From Solwaraspora sp. WMMA2056 (GTDB lineage: Bacteria; Actinomycetota; Actinomycetes; Mycobacteriales; Micromonosporaceae), in assembly GCF_030345095.1 (NCBI RefSeq), contig NZ_CP128360.1, positions 3,348,001 through 3,412,000 of the forward strand: 64,000 nt of DNA, read 5' to 3'. The notes beneath the pieces are model-generated. The model had not been told where the DNA came from. It was given only the letters and a program-made list of their open reading frames with translations, and did not search any database. Shown piece by piece: positions 30,038-38,756 of this stretch (within the stretch, counting starts at the first letter, position 1; each line of letters starts with the position of its first letter). The translations under genes were made by a program, and so were the position numbers.

Positions 30038-30970
30038 TCAGTGCGTCGATGACGGGTGGCGGACGGTCGCCAGAGCGGCCGGGTCGTCCGCCAGCCGTCG
30101 CAGCGTGGCGATGTCGGCGGCGTGCCCGAGGTGCTTGTCGCTCGGGGTCTCCGCCACCACCGGCACCCCGGCCGTGGCCGGATGCCGCATCAGTTCGGCG
30201 AACGCCGCCTCACCGATCATGCCCTTGCCGATCGTCTCGTGCCGGTCCCGGGTGGATCCGCAACCGTCACGGGAGTCGTTGGCGTGCACCAGCCGCAGCC
30301 GGTCCGCGCCGACCGCAGCGACGAGCGCGTCCACCGTCGCCGTCATGCCACCCGGTGCGGCCACGTCGTGCCCGGCCGCCCAGGCGTGGCAGGTGTCGAA
30401 GCAGACCCCCATCCGGGGATGCCAGTCCACCGCGGCCAGGTACGGCTGCAGATGCTCGACCCGCGACGCCAACGAACGGCCGCCGCCGGCGCTCGGCTCC
30501 ACCAGCAGCATCGGCCCACCGGCGGCCTCGGCGGCGTCCAGCAACGGCAGCAGCGCCGCACGTACCTGACGCATCGCGGTGTCGGCGTACCCGTCGTCGA
30601 CGGCGCTGCCGGCGTGGAAGACGACCGCTTCGGCGCCGATCGCGCGACCCCGGCGCAGCGCGTGCGCCAGGGTCGCGGTGGAGCGTTCGACGGTGGCGGC
30701 GGTCGGCGAGCCGAGATTCACCAGCAACGAGGCGTGGATGTACGCGCGCAGCCCGCGCTCGGCGCAGCCGTCCCGGAACGCCGCGTCCTGCGCCGGGTCA
30801 CCGTCGGGCATCGCCCAGCCGCGCGAGTTGCCGACGTAGACCTGCACCACCTCGGATCCGGCGGCGTCGGCGTAGGGCAGCGCGGCGCGCGCCAGCCCGC
30901 CCGAGGTCGGCGTGTGCGACCCGACCCGCCGGTGACCGTCGGCGCCGTGCCCCGGCCGCACTACAGACAC
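30038..30970 (-). CDS. nfo: Endonuclease IV (AP endonuclease, Xyl-isomerase-like fold)
   Basis: Metal-dependent AP endonuclease of 310 aa that cuts DNA at abasic sites. The metal ligands can be followed along the barrel: VGSHTP, VFHAGS, LVEPSAGGG, CFDTCHAWAAGHD, LVHANDSRD with DRHETIGKG, and AETPSDKH. GTG 30970 overlaps the end of the upstream kinase gene by ten bases, so the two are read together; GTG 30961 is an alternative. It faces the DrrB gene. Confidence 0.9.
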   Translation of the reverse strand: MSVVRPGHGADGHRRVGSHTPTSGGLARAALPYADAAGSEVVQVYVGNSRGWAMPDGDPAQDAAFRDGCAERGLRAYIHASLLVNLGSPTAATVERSTATLAHALRRGRAIGAEAVVFHAGSAVDDGYADTAMRQVRAALLPLLDAAEAAGGPMLLVEPSAGGGRSLASRVEHLQPYLAAVDWHPRMGVCFDTCHAWAAGHDVAAPGGMTATVDALVAAVGADRLRLVHANDSRDGCGSTRDRHETIGKGMIGEAAFAELMRHPATAGVPVVAETPSDKHLGHAADIATLRRLADDPAALATVRHPSSTH

Positions 30971-33036
30971 CCGATCACGACCTCGGTGCCCGGCGGCACC
31001 TGGGAGTTCTCACCCGGGCTCTGATAGCGGACCGTACCGTTGGGGTTGAAGTCGACCCGGACCGTGAAGCCCAGACCCTGCAGTTCGGCCTGCGCCTCCG
31101 GACACGGACGGTCGATCATCCGTGGCACCGTGACAGCGGGCGGACCCTCACTCACCCGCAGCTTGATCTCCGCGCCTTCCTCCACCCCGGCACCGTCCGC
31201 CGGCTCCTGCCCGATCACCTGGTCCTTCGGCTTGTCCGATTCCTCCGAGGCGACCAACGGCTCCAGCTTGAGATCCTCCAGGACCCGCCGCGCCTCGTTG
31301 ACGTCGAGCCCGACCACGTTCGGCACGGTGATCGGCGCCCGACCCTTGCTGACCGTCACCGTCACCACGTCGCCGGCGGTGACCTCGGCGCCGACCGGCG
31401 GATCGACGGCGATCACCCTGCCGGCGGGCAGGTTGTCGTCGTACCGGTCGGGGCCCTGCTCCAGCACGAGCAGTGCCTTCTCCAGGTCGACCCGGGCCAG
31501 GTCGAGGGTCTTGCCGACCACGTCGGGCACCTGGTAGCGCTCCGGGCCGAGGGAGAGGGTGAGCACGATCTCGCCGCCACGTACGACCCGGCCGTTGCCC
31601 GGCGGATCCTGGGCGAGCACCAGATCGCGGGCCACCGTGTCGTCGTGGCGCGGGTCGGTGAACCGGACGGTCAGGCCCCGCTCGTTGGCCAGTGCCTGGG
31701 CCTGCGCCCGGTCGAGGCTGACCAGCTCGGGCGCGGCCGTGTACCGGCCGGCCCCGAACCACCAACCGCCGATGCCCACCAGCAGGACCAGCACCACCAC
31801 GCCGGCGATCACCGCCAGCCGGTTCTGTGGGTCCCGCAGCCACCCGCCGCGCCCGGCGCCGGCACCGGCGTCACCGCTGCGGTACGTGCCGGCACCGGCG
31901 TCACCGCTGCGGTAGGTGCCGGGGGTGTAGCTGTCGCCGGTGACCGCCGCCATCGGCGGTCCACCGGCCGCCGTCGACCGGACCACGGTGCTGGCCGAGG
32001 ACCGGCGGCGTTGCCCTGGCCGGTCGCGCTTCTCCTTGGGCTCGGGCAGCCGGGCCCATGCCGGCCGGTCGGCCGGCTGCACGGGGCTGATCGCCATCGT
32101 GGGCTGGGCCACGTGGCGCAGCACCGCGGTGTTGGCGCTGGCGTTGCCGAGATCGTCGCGGACCGCCTGCACCTGGGTCAGCAACGCCCCGGCGTCGGTC
32201 GGTCGCTGCCCCGGGTCCCGGCGGGTGGCCCGCACGACCAGGTCGTCGACCATCGCGGGAATCCCGGGCACCGTCTGCGACGGCGGCGGTACGTCCTGGT
32301 CGACGTGCTGCCAGGCCACCACGGCCGGCTGGTCGCCGTCGTACGGGACCCGGCCGGTGAGCATCTCGAACAGCACGATCCCGGCCGAGTAGACATCGGT
32401 ACGCGGATCCGCCCGACCCTCGGTGACCAGCTCCGGTGCCACGTACGCCACCGTCGCCATCAGCTGCCCGGCGCCCGCCTCGGAACTGGCCTCCACCGCC
32501 TGGGCCAGGCCGAAGTCGGCGACCTTGACCACGCTGTCGATCAGGTTGCCCGCGCCACCGGTCGGTGCCTCGGCGACCAGTACGTTCTCCGGTTTGACGT
32601 CGCGGTGCACCAGGCCGGCCCGGTGCGCGGCACCGATGGCCGCCAGCATCTGGTCGAGGATGGCCAGCGCCTCACCCGGGTTGAGCCGGCGACGTTCCGC
32701 CAGCACGTCACGCAGTGTCCGGCCCCGGACGTACTCCATCACCAGGTACGGCAGCCCCTCGTGCACGCCCTGGTCGTAGACGGCGACGACATTGGGGTGG
32801 GTGAGCCGGGCGATGGTCTTCGCCTCGTCGGTGAACCGGTCGAGGAAACCCGTGTCGCGGCTGCGGACCTCATCGAGCTGCGTCGAATGGATGATCTTCA
32901 GTGCGACGGTACGTTCGAGCCGTTCGTCCGTGGCGGTGTACACGGTCGCCATGCCGCCCCGGGCCACGAGGGCACGGATGCGGTAGCGCCCGCCTATCAA
33001 CGAGCCCATCAGCGAATCGGCGACCTGTGTGTCCAT
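30961..33036 (-). CDS. pknL: Serine/threonine protein kinase with PASTA domains (PknL-like)
   Basis: Membrane receptor kinase of 691 aa. The kinase domain (about 15-280) has RGGMATVY, VALKII with the ATP lysine, LVHRDVKPEN, VADFGLA and APELVT. A disordered region with a repeated GTYRSGDAGA unit leads to one membrane span (AVIAGVVVLVLLVGIGGWWFG), then four extracellular PASTA repeats (VPDVVGKTLD, VPNVVGLDV, VPRMIDRPC and a diverged first one). ATG 33036 starts just before the glycine loop. Divergent neighbour is an Rv2175c-like gene; in M. tuberculosis PknL lies beside and phosphorylates Rv2175c, which supports the name. PASTA repeats probably sense peptidoglycan fragments. Confidence 0.88.
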   Translation of the reverse strand: MDTQVADSLMGSLIGGRYRIRALVARGGMATVYTATDERLERTVALKIIHSTQLDEVRSRDTGFLDRFTDEAKTIARLTHPNVVAVYDQGVHEGLPYLVMEYVRGRTLRDVLAERRRLNPGEALAILDQMLAAIGAAHRAGLVHRDVKPENVLVAEAPTGGAGNLIDSVVKVADFGLAQAVEASSEAGAGQLMATVAYVAPELVTEGRADPRTDVYSAGIVLFEMLTGRVPYDGDQPAVVAWQHVDQDVPPPSQTVPGIPAMVDDLVVRATRRDPGQRPTDAGALLTQVQAVRDDLGNASANTAVLRHVAQPTMAISPVQPADRPAWARLPEPKEKRDRPGQRRRSSASTVVRSTAAGGPPMAAVTGDSYTPGTYRSGDAGAGTYRSGDAGAGAGRGGWLRDPQNRLAVIAGVVVLVLLVGIGGWWFGAGRYTAAPELVSLDRAQAQALANERGLTVRFTDPRHDDTVARDLVLAQDPPGNGRVVRGGEIVLTLSLGPERYQVPDVVGKTLDLARVDLEKALLVLEQGPDRYDDNLPAGRVIAVDPPVGAEVTAGDVVTVTVSKGRAPITVPNVVGLDVNEARRVLEDLKLEPLVASEESDKPKDQVIGQEPADGAGVEEGAEIKLRVSEGPPAVTVPRMIDRPCPEAQAELQGLGFTVRVDFNPNGTVRYQSPGENSQVPPGTEVVIGCL
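31861..31920 (-). repeat. Two tandem 30-bp repeats in the kinase gene
   Basis: Units 31861-31890 and 31891-31920 begin ggcaccggcgtcaccgctgc and differ at one base. They encode GTYRSGDAGA twice in the juxtamembrane linker, and the 30-base unit keeps the frame. Confidence 0.85.
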
Positions 33037-33164
33037 CGGCAGGCAGTCTATGCGGCCGGGGGGTGGCGGCAGAACACTGATCGACCCGGGCGGACCGAAC
33101 CGGGCCAAACCGTTACCTGCGGGGTACGTGGTGGCGTGCGTGTGCTGCGTGGCAGGGTAGTCAT

Positions 33165-33539
33165 GTGACAGATCCCGCCACCGCCGCGTCCGCGACACCG
33201 ACCCCCGGCGGTCCCACCGACTGGCTCACCTTGCCCGAGGTCGCCGAGCGGCTGGAGGTGACGATCAGCAAGGTCCATCAGATGATCCGGGACCGGGAGC
33301 TGCTGGCGGTACGCCGCGAAGGTGTCCGCCGGGTGCCGGCCGAACTGGTCGCCAACCGCACCGTCCGCAAGCACCTGCCCGGGGTGCTGACCGTGCTGCA
33401 CGACGCCGGATTCTCCGACGAGGAGACCCTCGATTGGCTGTACCGCCCCGACGACACGCTGCCCGGCATCCCGGCGGCGGCGCTCGGCGGTGACCGGGCC
33501 CGCGAAGTGAAACGCCGGGCCCAGGCCGAAGGTTTCTGA
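33165..33539 (+). CDS. Rv2175c-like helix-turn-helix DNA-binding protein
   Basis: A 124-aa DNA-binding protein. WLTLPEVAERLEVTISKVHQMI is a MerR-like helix-turn-helix and the C-terminal half (TVLHDAGFSDEETLDWLYR) matches the Rv2175c C-terminal domain. The Thr-rich N-terminus (MTDPATAASATPTPGGPT) is the type of region that PknL phosphorylates in Rv2175c. It is divergent from the PknL-like kinase and five bases upstream of a lycopene cyclase subunit, so kinase, regulator and carotenoid genes are physically linked. Confidence 0.85.
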   Translation: MTDPATAASATPTPGGPTDWLTLPEVAERLEVTISKVHQMIRDRELLAVRREGVRRVPAELVANRTVRKHLPGVLTVLHDAGFSDEETLDWLYRPDDTLPGIPAAALGGDRAREVKRRAQAEGF

Positions 33540-33544
33540 CGTCG

Positions 33545-33943
33545 ATGGCCCGGCTCAGCTACCTGGCGGTGCTCGCCGGCTGCCTGCTCGCCGCGCTCTG
33601 GCTGGAACCGATCCTGCGGGTCAACGTACTGCGGCGGTGGCGCCGGCTGCTGCTGACCCTGCTGCCGGTGATCGTGGTCTTCGTCGCGTGGGACATCGCG
33701 GCGATCGCCGCCGGTCACTGGGACTTCGACCCGGCGCAGACCACCGGGATCCTGCTGCCCGGCCGGCTGCCCCTGGACGAGCTGCTGTTCTTCGTGGTCG
33801 TGCCGATCTGCACCGTGCTCGGATTCGAGGCGGTCCGGGCGGTGCGTACCCCGCCGGGCCGGCCCCGCCGGCCGGACGACCGGTGGTCGGCCGGCGACGA
33901 GGTCAGTGACGAGGCCCGCGAGCAGCGGCCGGTCACCCGATGA
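33545..33943 (+). CDS. crtYc: Lycopene cyclase subunit CrtYc
   Basis: Membrane protein of 132 aa, one half of the heterodimeric actinobacterial lycopene cyclase that closes beta-ionone rings. Three hydrophobic segments are visible, and LPLDELLFFVVVP is the characteristic PxDExxFF motif. ATG 33545 follows the regulator stop by five bases, and its own stop overlaps crtYd by four bases. Confidence 0.85.
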   Translation: MARLSYLAVLAGCLLAALWLEPILRVNVLRRWRRLLLTLLPVIVVFVAWDIAAIAAGHWDFDPAQTTGILLPGRLPLDELLFFVVVPICTVLGFEAVRAVRTPPGRPRRPDDRWSAGDEVSDEAREQRPVTR

Positions 33944-34320
33944 GCTACACCCTGGCGGCTGTGACCGGCGTACTGGCCGCCGTGCTGGTCGACCTGCTGG
34001 TGCTGCGGACCCGGCTGGTGCTGCGGGCGGTCTTCTGGGCGACCTACCCGATCATCGTCGGCTTCCAGCTGCTGTCCAACGGCATCCTGACCGGCCGCGA
34101 GATCGTCACCTACGACCCCGGGGCGATCATCGGCCTGCGGATCGCGTACGCGCCGGTGGAGGACCTGCTCTTCGGCTTCGCCATGGTGCTGTTCACCCTG
34201 TCGACGTGGGTGTGGCTCGGGCGTCGCGGGGTGGGGCGCACCCCGGCCGCCGGCACCGGCGACTGGCTGCTGACCTGGTTGCGCCAGCGCCGCCCGCCGA
34301 CACAGCCGCCCGCCGGCTGA
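33940..34320 (+). CDS. crtYd: Lycopene cyclase subunit CrtYd
   Basis: Membrane protein of 126 aa, the second half of the heterodimeric lycopene cyclase. APVEDLLFGFAMVLF is the partner motif of CrtYc's PLDELLFF, and the spacing of three hydrophobic segments is the same. ATGA overlap with crtYc shows coupled synthesis. The last gene of this short operon; a hairpin follows. Confidence 0.85.
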   Translation: MSYTLAAVTGVLAAVLVDLLVLRTRLVLRAVFWATYPIIVGFQLLSNGILTGREIVTYDPGAIIGLRIAYAPVEDLLFGFAMVLFTLSTWVWLGRRGVGRTPAAGTGDWLLTWLRQRRPPTQPPAG

Positions 34321-34333
34321 CCGTCCACCGGCT

Positions 34334-34348
34334 GACCGCTCAGCGGTC
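34334..34348. terminator. Short hairpin between convergent genes
   Basis: gaccgct (34334-34340) and agcggtc (34342-34348), usable as a 5-bp stem with a 5-base loop, between crtYd and the convergent polyprenyl synthase gene. Weak candidate. Confidence 0.35.
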
Positions 34349-34360
34349 GGTCGCGTGCCG

Positions 34361-35443
34361 TCAGCCGGTGCGGCTGGTCGCGGCGACCGCCAGGTCGACC
34401 AGTACCTGCCGCGCCTGTGGCTCGACGGCTGCCGGCTCCAGCGCCGCCAACGCCCGCGCGGTCAGCTCGGTGATGCGCGCCTCGGTGACCGCCAACGCGC
34501 CGCTGGCGACGATCAGCTCCCGCAACTGGTCGATGCCGTCGGGGGCCAGCGCCGGGTCGCCGAGCCGGGCGTCGAGCAGCTCCCGGCCCGCCGGCCCACT
34601 TGCCTGGTACGCCGAGGCCACCAGGAAGGTCCGCTTGCCCTCCCGCAGATCGTCACCGGCCGGTTTGCCGGTCCGGTCCGGGTCACCGAAGACCCCGAGC
34701 ACGTCGTCGCGCAGCTGGAACGCCTCACCCAGCGGCAGGCCGTACGCCGAGTAGACCGCCGCCAGCGACGGTGGCGCGTCGGCCAGCGCCGCGCCGAGCA
34801 GCAGTGGTCGTTCGACCGTGTACTTCGCCGACTTGAGCTGGGCGATCTGGGTGGCCCGGCGCACCGAGGTGTCCCCGGTGAACTGGGTCACCACGTCCAG
34901 GTACTGCCCGACGGTGACCTCGGTACGCATCTCGTCGAAGACCGGCCGGGCCCGCCGCAGCATCGCGGCGGTCAACCCGCAGCCGTGCAGCAGCTCGTCC
35001 GACCACACCAGGCACAGGTCACCGAGCAGCACCGCCGCCGACGCGCCGAAGCCGTCCGCCGGGCCGCGCCAGCCGTGCCGGCGGTGCGCCGCGGCGAACC
35101 GTCGGTGCACCGACGGCTCGCCCCGACGGGTGTCCGAGCCGTCCATCAGATCGTCGTGGATCAGCGCGCTGGCCTGCACGAACTCCAACGCCGCCAGGGC
35201 GGTGACCACCTGTGCCGAGTCGGCGCCGCCCGCGCCCCGGTAGCCCCAGTAGCCGAACGCCGGCCGCAGCCGCTTGCCGCCACCGAGCACGAAGTCCTCG
35301 ATCGCGTCGGCCACCGGGATCAGGGCCTCGTCGACGTCGCGCAACCAGCGCCGCCGCTCGCGCAGGAAGTCGGCCAGCGCGCGGTCGACCCGCTGACGCA
35401 GGTCGGCCCGGTCGGTCGGCGCGACCGCGATGCTCTCTGTCAC
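34361..35443 (-). CDS. crtE: Polyprenyl diphosphate synthase (GGPP synthase, CrtE/IdsA type)
   Basis: Trans-isoprenyl diphosphate synthase of 360 aa that makes the C20 (or similar) precursor. The first aspartate-rich motif is IHDDLMDGSD after GGGKRLRPAF; the second appears as LRDDVLGVFGD. The position five before the first motif is Ala-Ser rather than an aromatic, consistent with a GGPP-length product. It starts 60 bases from the divergent metF. In M. tuberculosis idsA2 and a metF-like gene have the same arrangement. Here it most likely feeds the carotenoid pathway. Confidence 0.87.
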   Translation of the reverse strand: MTESIAVAPTDRADLRQRVDRALADFLRERRRWLRDVDEALIPVADAIEDFVLGGGKRLRPAFGYWGYRGAGGADSAQVVTALAALEFVQASALIHDDLMDGSDTRRGEPSVHRRFAAAHRRHGWRGPADGFGASAAVLLGDLCLVWSDELLHGCGLTAAMLRRARPVFDEMRTEVTVGQYLDVVTQFTGDTSVRRATQIAQLKSAKYTVERPLLLGAALADAPPSLAAVYSAYGLPLGEAFQLRDDVLGVFGDPDRTGKPAGDDLREGKRTFLVASAYQASGPAGRELLDARLGDPALAPDGIDQLRELIVASGALAVTEARITELTARALAALEPAAVEPQARQVLVDLAVAATSRTG

Positions 35444-35503
35444 GCCCTGACGCTATCGGCTGGCCGGTACGCATCTCACCCGCCACCCGGTACAGTCACA
35501 TCC

Positions 35504-36421
35504 GTGGCTCTCGGTCTACCGTCCGTACTCCCCGGCTCCCAGCCGTCGATCGGCGACCTGATCCGCGCCGGTGCGCCGACCTTCTCGTTCGAGTTCTTCC
35601 CGCCGAAGACCCCGGCCGGCGAGCGGCTGCTCTGGCAGGCGATCCGCGAGCTGGAGCCGCTGCAGCCGTCGTTCGTGTCGATCACCTACGGCGCCGGCGG
35701 CACCACCCGCGACACCACGGTCGACCTCACCGAACGGATCGCCACCGAGACCACGCTGCTGCCGATGGCGCACCTCACGGCCGTCAACCACTCGGTCGCC
35801 GAGTTGCGCAACGTCATCGGCCGGCTGGCCGGTGTCGGCGTACGCAACGTGCTCGCGGTGCGCGGTGACCCGCCCGGTGACCCGACCGGCGAATGGATCC
35901 CGCACCCCGAGGGGGTGCACTACGCCGAGGACCTGGTCCGGCTGGTCCGCGAGTCGGGCGACTTCAGCGTCGGCGTCGCCGCGTTCCCGTACAAGCATCC
36001 CCGGTCGCCGGACATCGCCACCGACACCGCGTACTTCATCCGCAAGTGCCGCGCCGGTGCCGATTTCGCGATCACCCAGATGGTCTTCGACGCCGACGAC
36101 TACCTGCGGCTGCGTGACCGGGTCGCGGCGGCCGGCTGCGACACGCCGATCCTGCCCGGGGTCATGCCGGTGACCAGGCTGGCCACCATCGAGCGTTCCG
36201 AGCAGCTGTCCGGTGCGCCGTTCCCGCCCGCGCTGGCCGCCCAGTTCGCCGAGGTCGCCGACGACGACGAAGCGGTCCGCCAGCTCGGCATCGAGCAGGC
36301 CAACCTGCTCTGCGGGCGGCTGATCGACGAGGGCGTGCCGGGCATCCACTTCATCACCATGAACAGGTCGACGGCCACCCGCGAGGTGTGGCTCAGCGTC
36401 GCCGCCGGCACCCGGGTGTGA
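35504..36421 (+). CDS. metF: Methylenetetrahydrofolate reductase
   Basis: FAD enzyme of 305 aa reducing 5,10-methylene-THF to 5-methyl-THF for methionine synthesis. TFSFEFFPPKTPAGE near the N-terminus, SITYGAGGTTRD, LAVRGDPP, FIRKCRAGADFAITQM and MPVTRLATIER are the family landmarks. GTG 35504 is the first start compatible with the family; upstream frame is antisense to crtE. Confidence 0.92.
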   Translation: MALGLPSVLPGSQPSIGDLIRAGAPTFSFEFFPPKTPAGERLLWQAIRELEPLQPSFVSITYGAGGTTRDTTVDLTERIATETTLLPMAHLTAVNHSVAELRNVIGRLAGVGVRNVLAVRGDPPGDPTGEWIPHPEGVHYAEDLVRLVRESGDFSVGVAAFPYKHPRSPDIATDTAYFIRKCRAGADFAITQMVFDADDYLRLRDRVAAAGCDTPILPGVMPVTRLATIERSEQLSGAPFPPALAAQFAEVADDDEAVRQLGIEQANLLCGRLIDEGVPGIHFITMNRSTATREVWLSVAAGTRV

Positions 36422-36465
36422 CCGCCGCCCCGCCACCGGTAGCGCCCGGCCACGGTTGAGCTGTC

Positions 36466-37143
36466 GTGGACACCCGGCTCAACTGGCAGGACTACGCCGT
36501 CACCTGGGCACGGCTGCACGGCGGGTTCGATCCGCGTACCGCCACCCCGGTGGTGCGCTACTGGCTGCGCGCCGCGCACACCGTCGCCGACCTGCTCGGC
36601 CGGGCCGGCGTCGGGCCGAACGCGGTCACCGTCGCCGGGCTGGTGCTCTGCGCCGCCACGCCGGTGGCCGCCGCCCGTGGCGGGTACGGGCTGCTGGCCG
36701 CCGCCGCACTGGTGCTGCTGGCCGCGGTCGCCGACACGGTCGACGGGGCCCTGGCGGTGGTCACCGGGCGCGCCACCCGGCTCGGCTACGTCTACGACTC
36801 GCTGGCCGACCGGGCCGGTGAGGCGTTCTGGCTGCTCGCCTTCTGGCTGGCCGGCGCGCCCGGCCCGCTGGTCGTCGCCGCCGGTGCGCTGTCCTGGCTG
36901 CACGAGTACCTGCGGGCCCGGGCGGCGGCGGCCGGGATGCGCGAGATCGGTGCGGTGACCATGGGGGAGCGGCCGACCCGGGTCAGTGCCGCCCTGGTCG
37001 GTCTGCTGCTGGCCGGGGCGGCCGCGCTGATCGCCCCGGATCTCGCCGCCGGGGTGCTCACCGTCGTCACGGCGGTGTGGGTGCTGCTGGCCCTGTTCGG
37101 GCTCAGCCAACTGCTCACCGCTGTCCGCCGTACCCTGAGCTGA
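36466..37143 (+). CDS. CDP-alcohol phosphatidyltransferase family membrane protein
   Basis: Membrane phospholipid-synthesis enzyme of 225 aa with about six hydrophobic segments. The metal-binding signature is in VADTVDGALAVVTGRATRLG and on to YDSLAD; relative to the consensus DG-x2-AR-x8-G-x3-D-x3-D every Asp and Gly is kept but the Arg of AR is Val. Start GTG 36466. It follows metF by 44 bases and converges on the desaturase gene. The alcohol transferred (glycerol-3-phosphate, inositol phosphate or other) is unknown. Confidence 0.8.
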   Translation: MDTRLNWQDYAVTWARLHGGFDPRTATPVVRYWLRAAHTVADLLGRAGVGPNAVTVAGLVLCAATPVAAARGGYGLLAAAALVLLAAVADTVDGALAVVTGRATRLGYVYDSLADRAGEAFWLLAFWLAGAPGPLVVAAGALSWLHEYLRARAAAAGMREIGAVTMGERPTRVSAALVGLLLAGAAALIAPDLAAGVLTVVTAVWVLLALFGLSQLLTAVRRTLS

Positions 37144-37162
37144 CGCCCGCATCGCCCGATGT

Positions 37163-37181
37163 CCGGGTCGACGCCACCCGG
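37163..37181. terminator. Hairpin between convergent genes
   Basis: ccgggt (37163-37168) and acccgg (37176-37181) with a 7-base loop, between the phosphatidyltransferase (plus) and the desaturase (minus). Confidence 0.4.
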
Positions 37182-37189
37182 CACCGGTG

Positions 37190-38695
37190 TCAGCGCCCGG
37201 CCGGGCCGATCTGCTCGGCGACGATCTGCGCCGACAGGGTCACCATCGGCAGCCCGCCGCCGGGGTGCACCGACCCGCCGACCAGGAACAGTCCGGCCGC
37301 CGGCCCCCGGTTGGCCGGCCGCAGCAGACCACCGGCCGTGCCGTAGATCGACCCGCCCGGCGTACCGGTCATGCTGGCCAGGTCCGCCGGAGTGCGGACC
37401 TCGCGGAACAGCACCCGGTCCCGTACGTCGACGCCGCGCTCGGCCAGCACCCGCAGCACGTGGTCGGCGTACGCGTCGGCCAGACCCTCCCGGCGCCAGT
37501 CCACCCCGGCCAACGACAGGTCCTGGCGGGCCGCGTTGACCAGCACGAACCACGCCTCGTGGCCGTCCGGGCGGGCCGCCGGGTCGTCGGCCACCGTGAC
37601 GAACACCGTCGGGTCGGCCGCCGGCCGGGCCGGGCGACCGCGCCCCGGGTCACCGAAGACCGCGTCGAACTCGGCGTCGTAGTCGCCCGGGAAGAAGACC
37701 GTGTGGTGTGCCAGCTGCTCGGTCCGGCCGCGTACCCCGAGCAGCAGCACGAACCCGCCGAGGCTGCGGTCGGTGAGCCGGGCCAGCCGTCCGGCGTGCG
37801 GCAGCAGTTCCCGGTAGACCCGCAGCGCGTCCACGTTGGCCACGACCATGTCGGCCGGCACCGGCCGGGACTCCCCGGCCACCCGTACCCCGTGCACCCG
37901 GCCGCCGGCGGCGTCGATCGCGGTGACCGTCGTCGCGGTCCGCACCACCACCCCCAGGTCCAGGCAGCGCGACAGCAGCGCGTCGGCGAGCGCACCGAGC
38001 CCGCCGCGCACGTACCAGCCGCCGAAGGTCAACTCGGCGTACGGCACGGCGAGCAGCGCCGCCGGGGCGCGGCGCGGATCCGCGCCGGTGTAGGTGGCGT
38101 ACCGCTCCAGCAGGGTCCGCAGTCGCGGGTCGCGCACGTCGCGGCGCAGCACCCCGCGCAGGGTCCGGCCGGGTGCGATCGCCGCCAGGTCACCGAGGCG
38201 GTACGCCAGCCGCGCCATCGCCAGCGGCGAGCCGACCTCCCGGCGCAGCACGTCCCGCCAGGAGGCGTCCCAGATCCGCTGCGCCCGCCGCCACACCCGC
38301 TGCCAGTCGGCGGCCGCACCCTCGCCGAGGGCGGCGACGATCCGGTCGGTGAACCGGGCCGGGTCGGCGCACGAGTCGAGCCAGGTCGCGTCGGCGTCGC
38401 CGACACCGGGGAACCGGTGCCGCACGATCGGGTCGAGCGCGACCAGGTCCAGCACCTTCTCCAGCGGCTCACCGGTGGCGTCGAACAGGTCGGCGAAGAC
38501 CTGCGGCAGGGTCAGCAGGCTCGGCCCGGTGTCGAAGGTGAACTCGCCGTCGGGGGTCTGCCGCGTCCAGCGGGCCAGTTTCCCGCCGACGGTGTCGGCC
38601 TGTTCGACGACGGTCACGTCGTGTCCGCCGTGCGCCAGCCGGATCGCGGCGGCGAGCCCGCCGACCCCGGCACCGATCACCACCACCCGGCTCAA
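37190..38695 (-). CDS. Carotenoid desaturase (CrtI/CrtD family)
   Basis: FAD-dependent carotene desaturase of 501 aa. VVVIGAGVGGLAAAIRLA binds FAD, and the C-terminal GGSVHPGGGLPMVTLSA is the CrtI-family signature. It could be the phytoene desaturase CrtI or the C-3',4' desaturase CrtD; linkage to cruF and a carotenoid glycosyltransferase favours a step on the acyclic end, but sequence alone does not decide. It is 61 bases behind the glycosyltransferase and last in the operon. Confidence 0.85.
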   Translation of the reverse strand: MSRVVVIGAGVGGLAAAIRLAHGGHDVTVVEQADTVGGKLARWTRQTPDGEFTFDTGPSLLTLPQVFADLFDATGEPLEKVLDLVALDPIVRHRFPGVGDADATWLDSCADPARFTDRIVAALGEGAAADWQRVWRRAQRIWDASWRDVLRREVGSPLAMARLAYRLGDLAAIAPGRTLRGVLRRDVRDPRLRTLLERYATYTGADPRRAPAALLAVPYAELTFGGWYVRGGLGALADALLSRCLDLGVVVRTATTVTAIDAAGGRVHGVRVAGESRPVPADMVVANVDALRVYRELLPHAGRLARLTDRSLGGFVLLLGVRGRTEQLAHHTVFFPGDYDAEFDAVFGDPGRGRPARPAADPTVFVTVADDPAARPDGHEAWFVLVNAARQDLSLAGVDWRREGLADAYADHVLRVLAERGVDVRDRVLFREVRTPADLASMTGTPGGSIYGTAGGLLRPANRGPAAGLFLVGGSVHPGGGLPMVTLSAQIVAEQIGPAGR

Positions 38696-38756
38696 CGGTG
38701 TCCTCCTCGCAGCTGGTCAGGCACCGATCCGGCCGGCACCGGCCGGCCCACGGCGC

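Noticed and set aside
31861-31920. Tandem 30-bp repeats considered as a CRISPR-like array
   Set aside because: Only two head-to-tail copies, no spacers, and they encode a peptide repeat in frame.
30049-33168. 1039-codon open frame on the plus strand
   Set aside because: Antisense of nfo and the PASTA kinase; long stop-free antisense frames are expected at this GC content.
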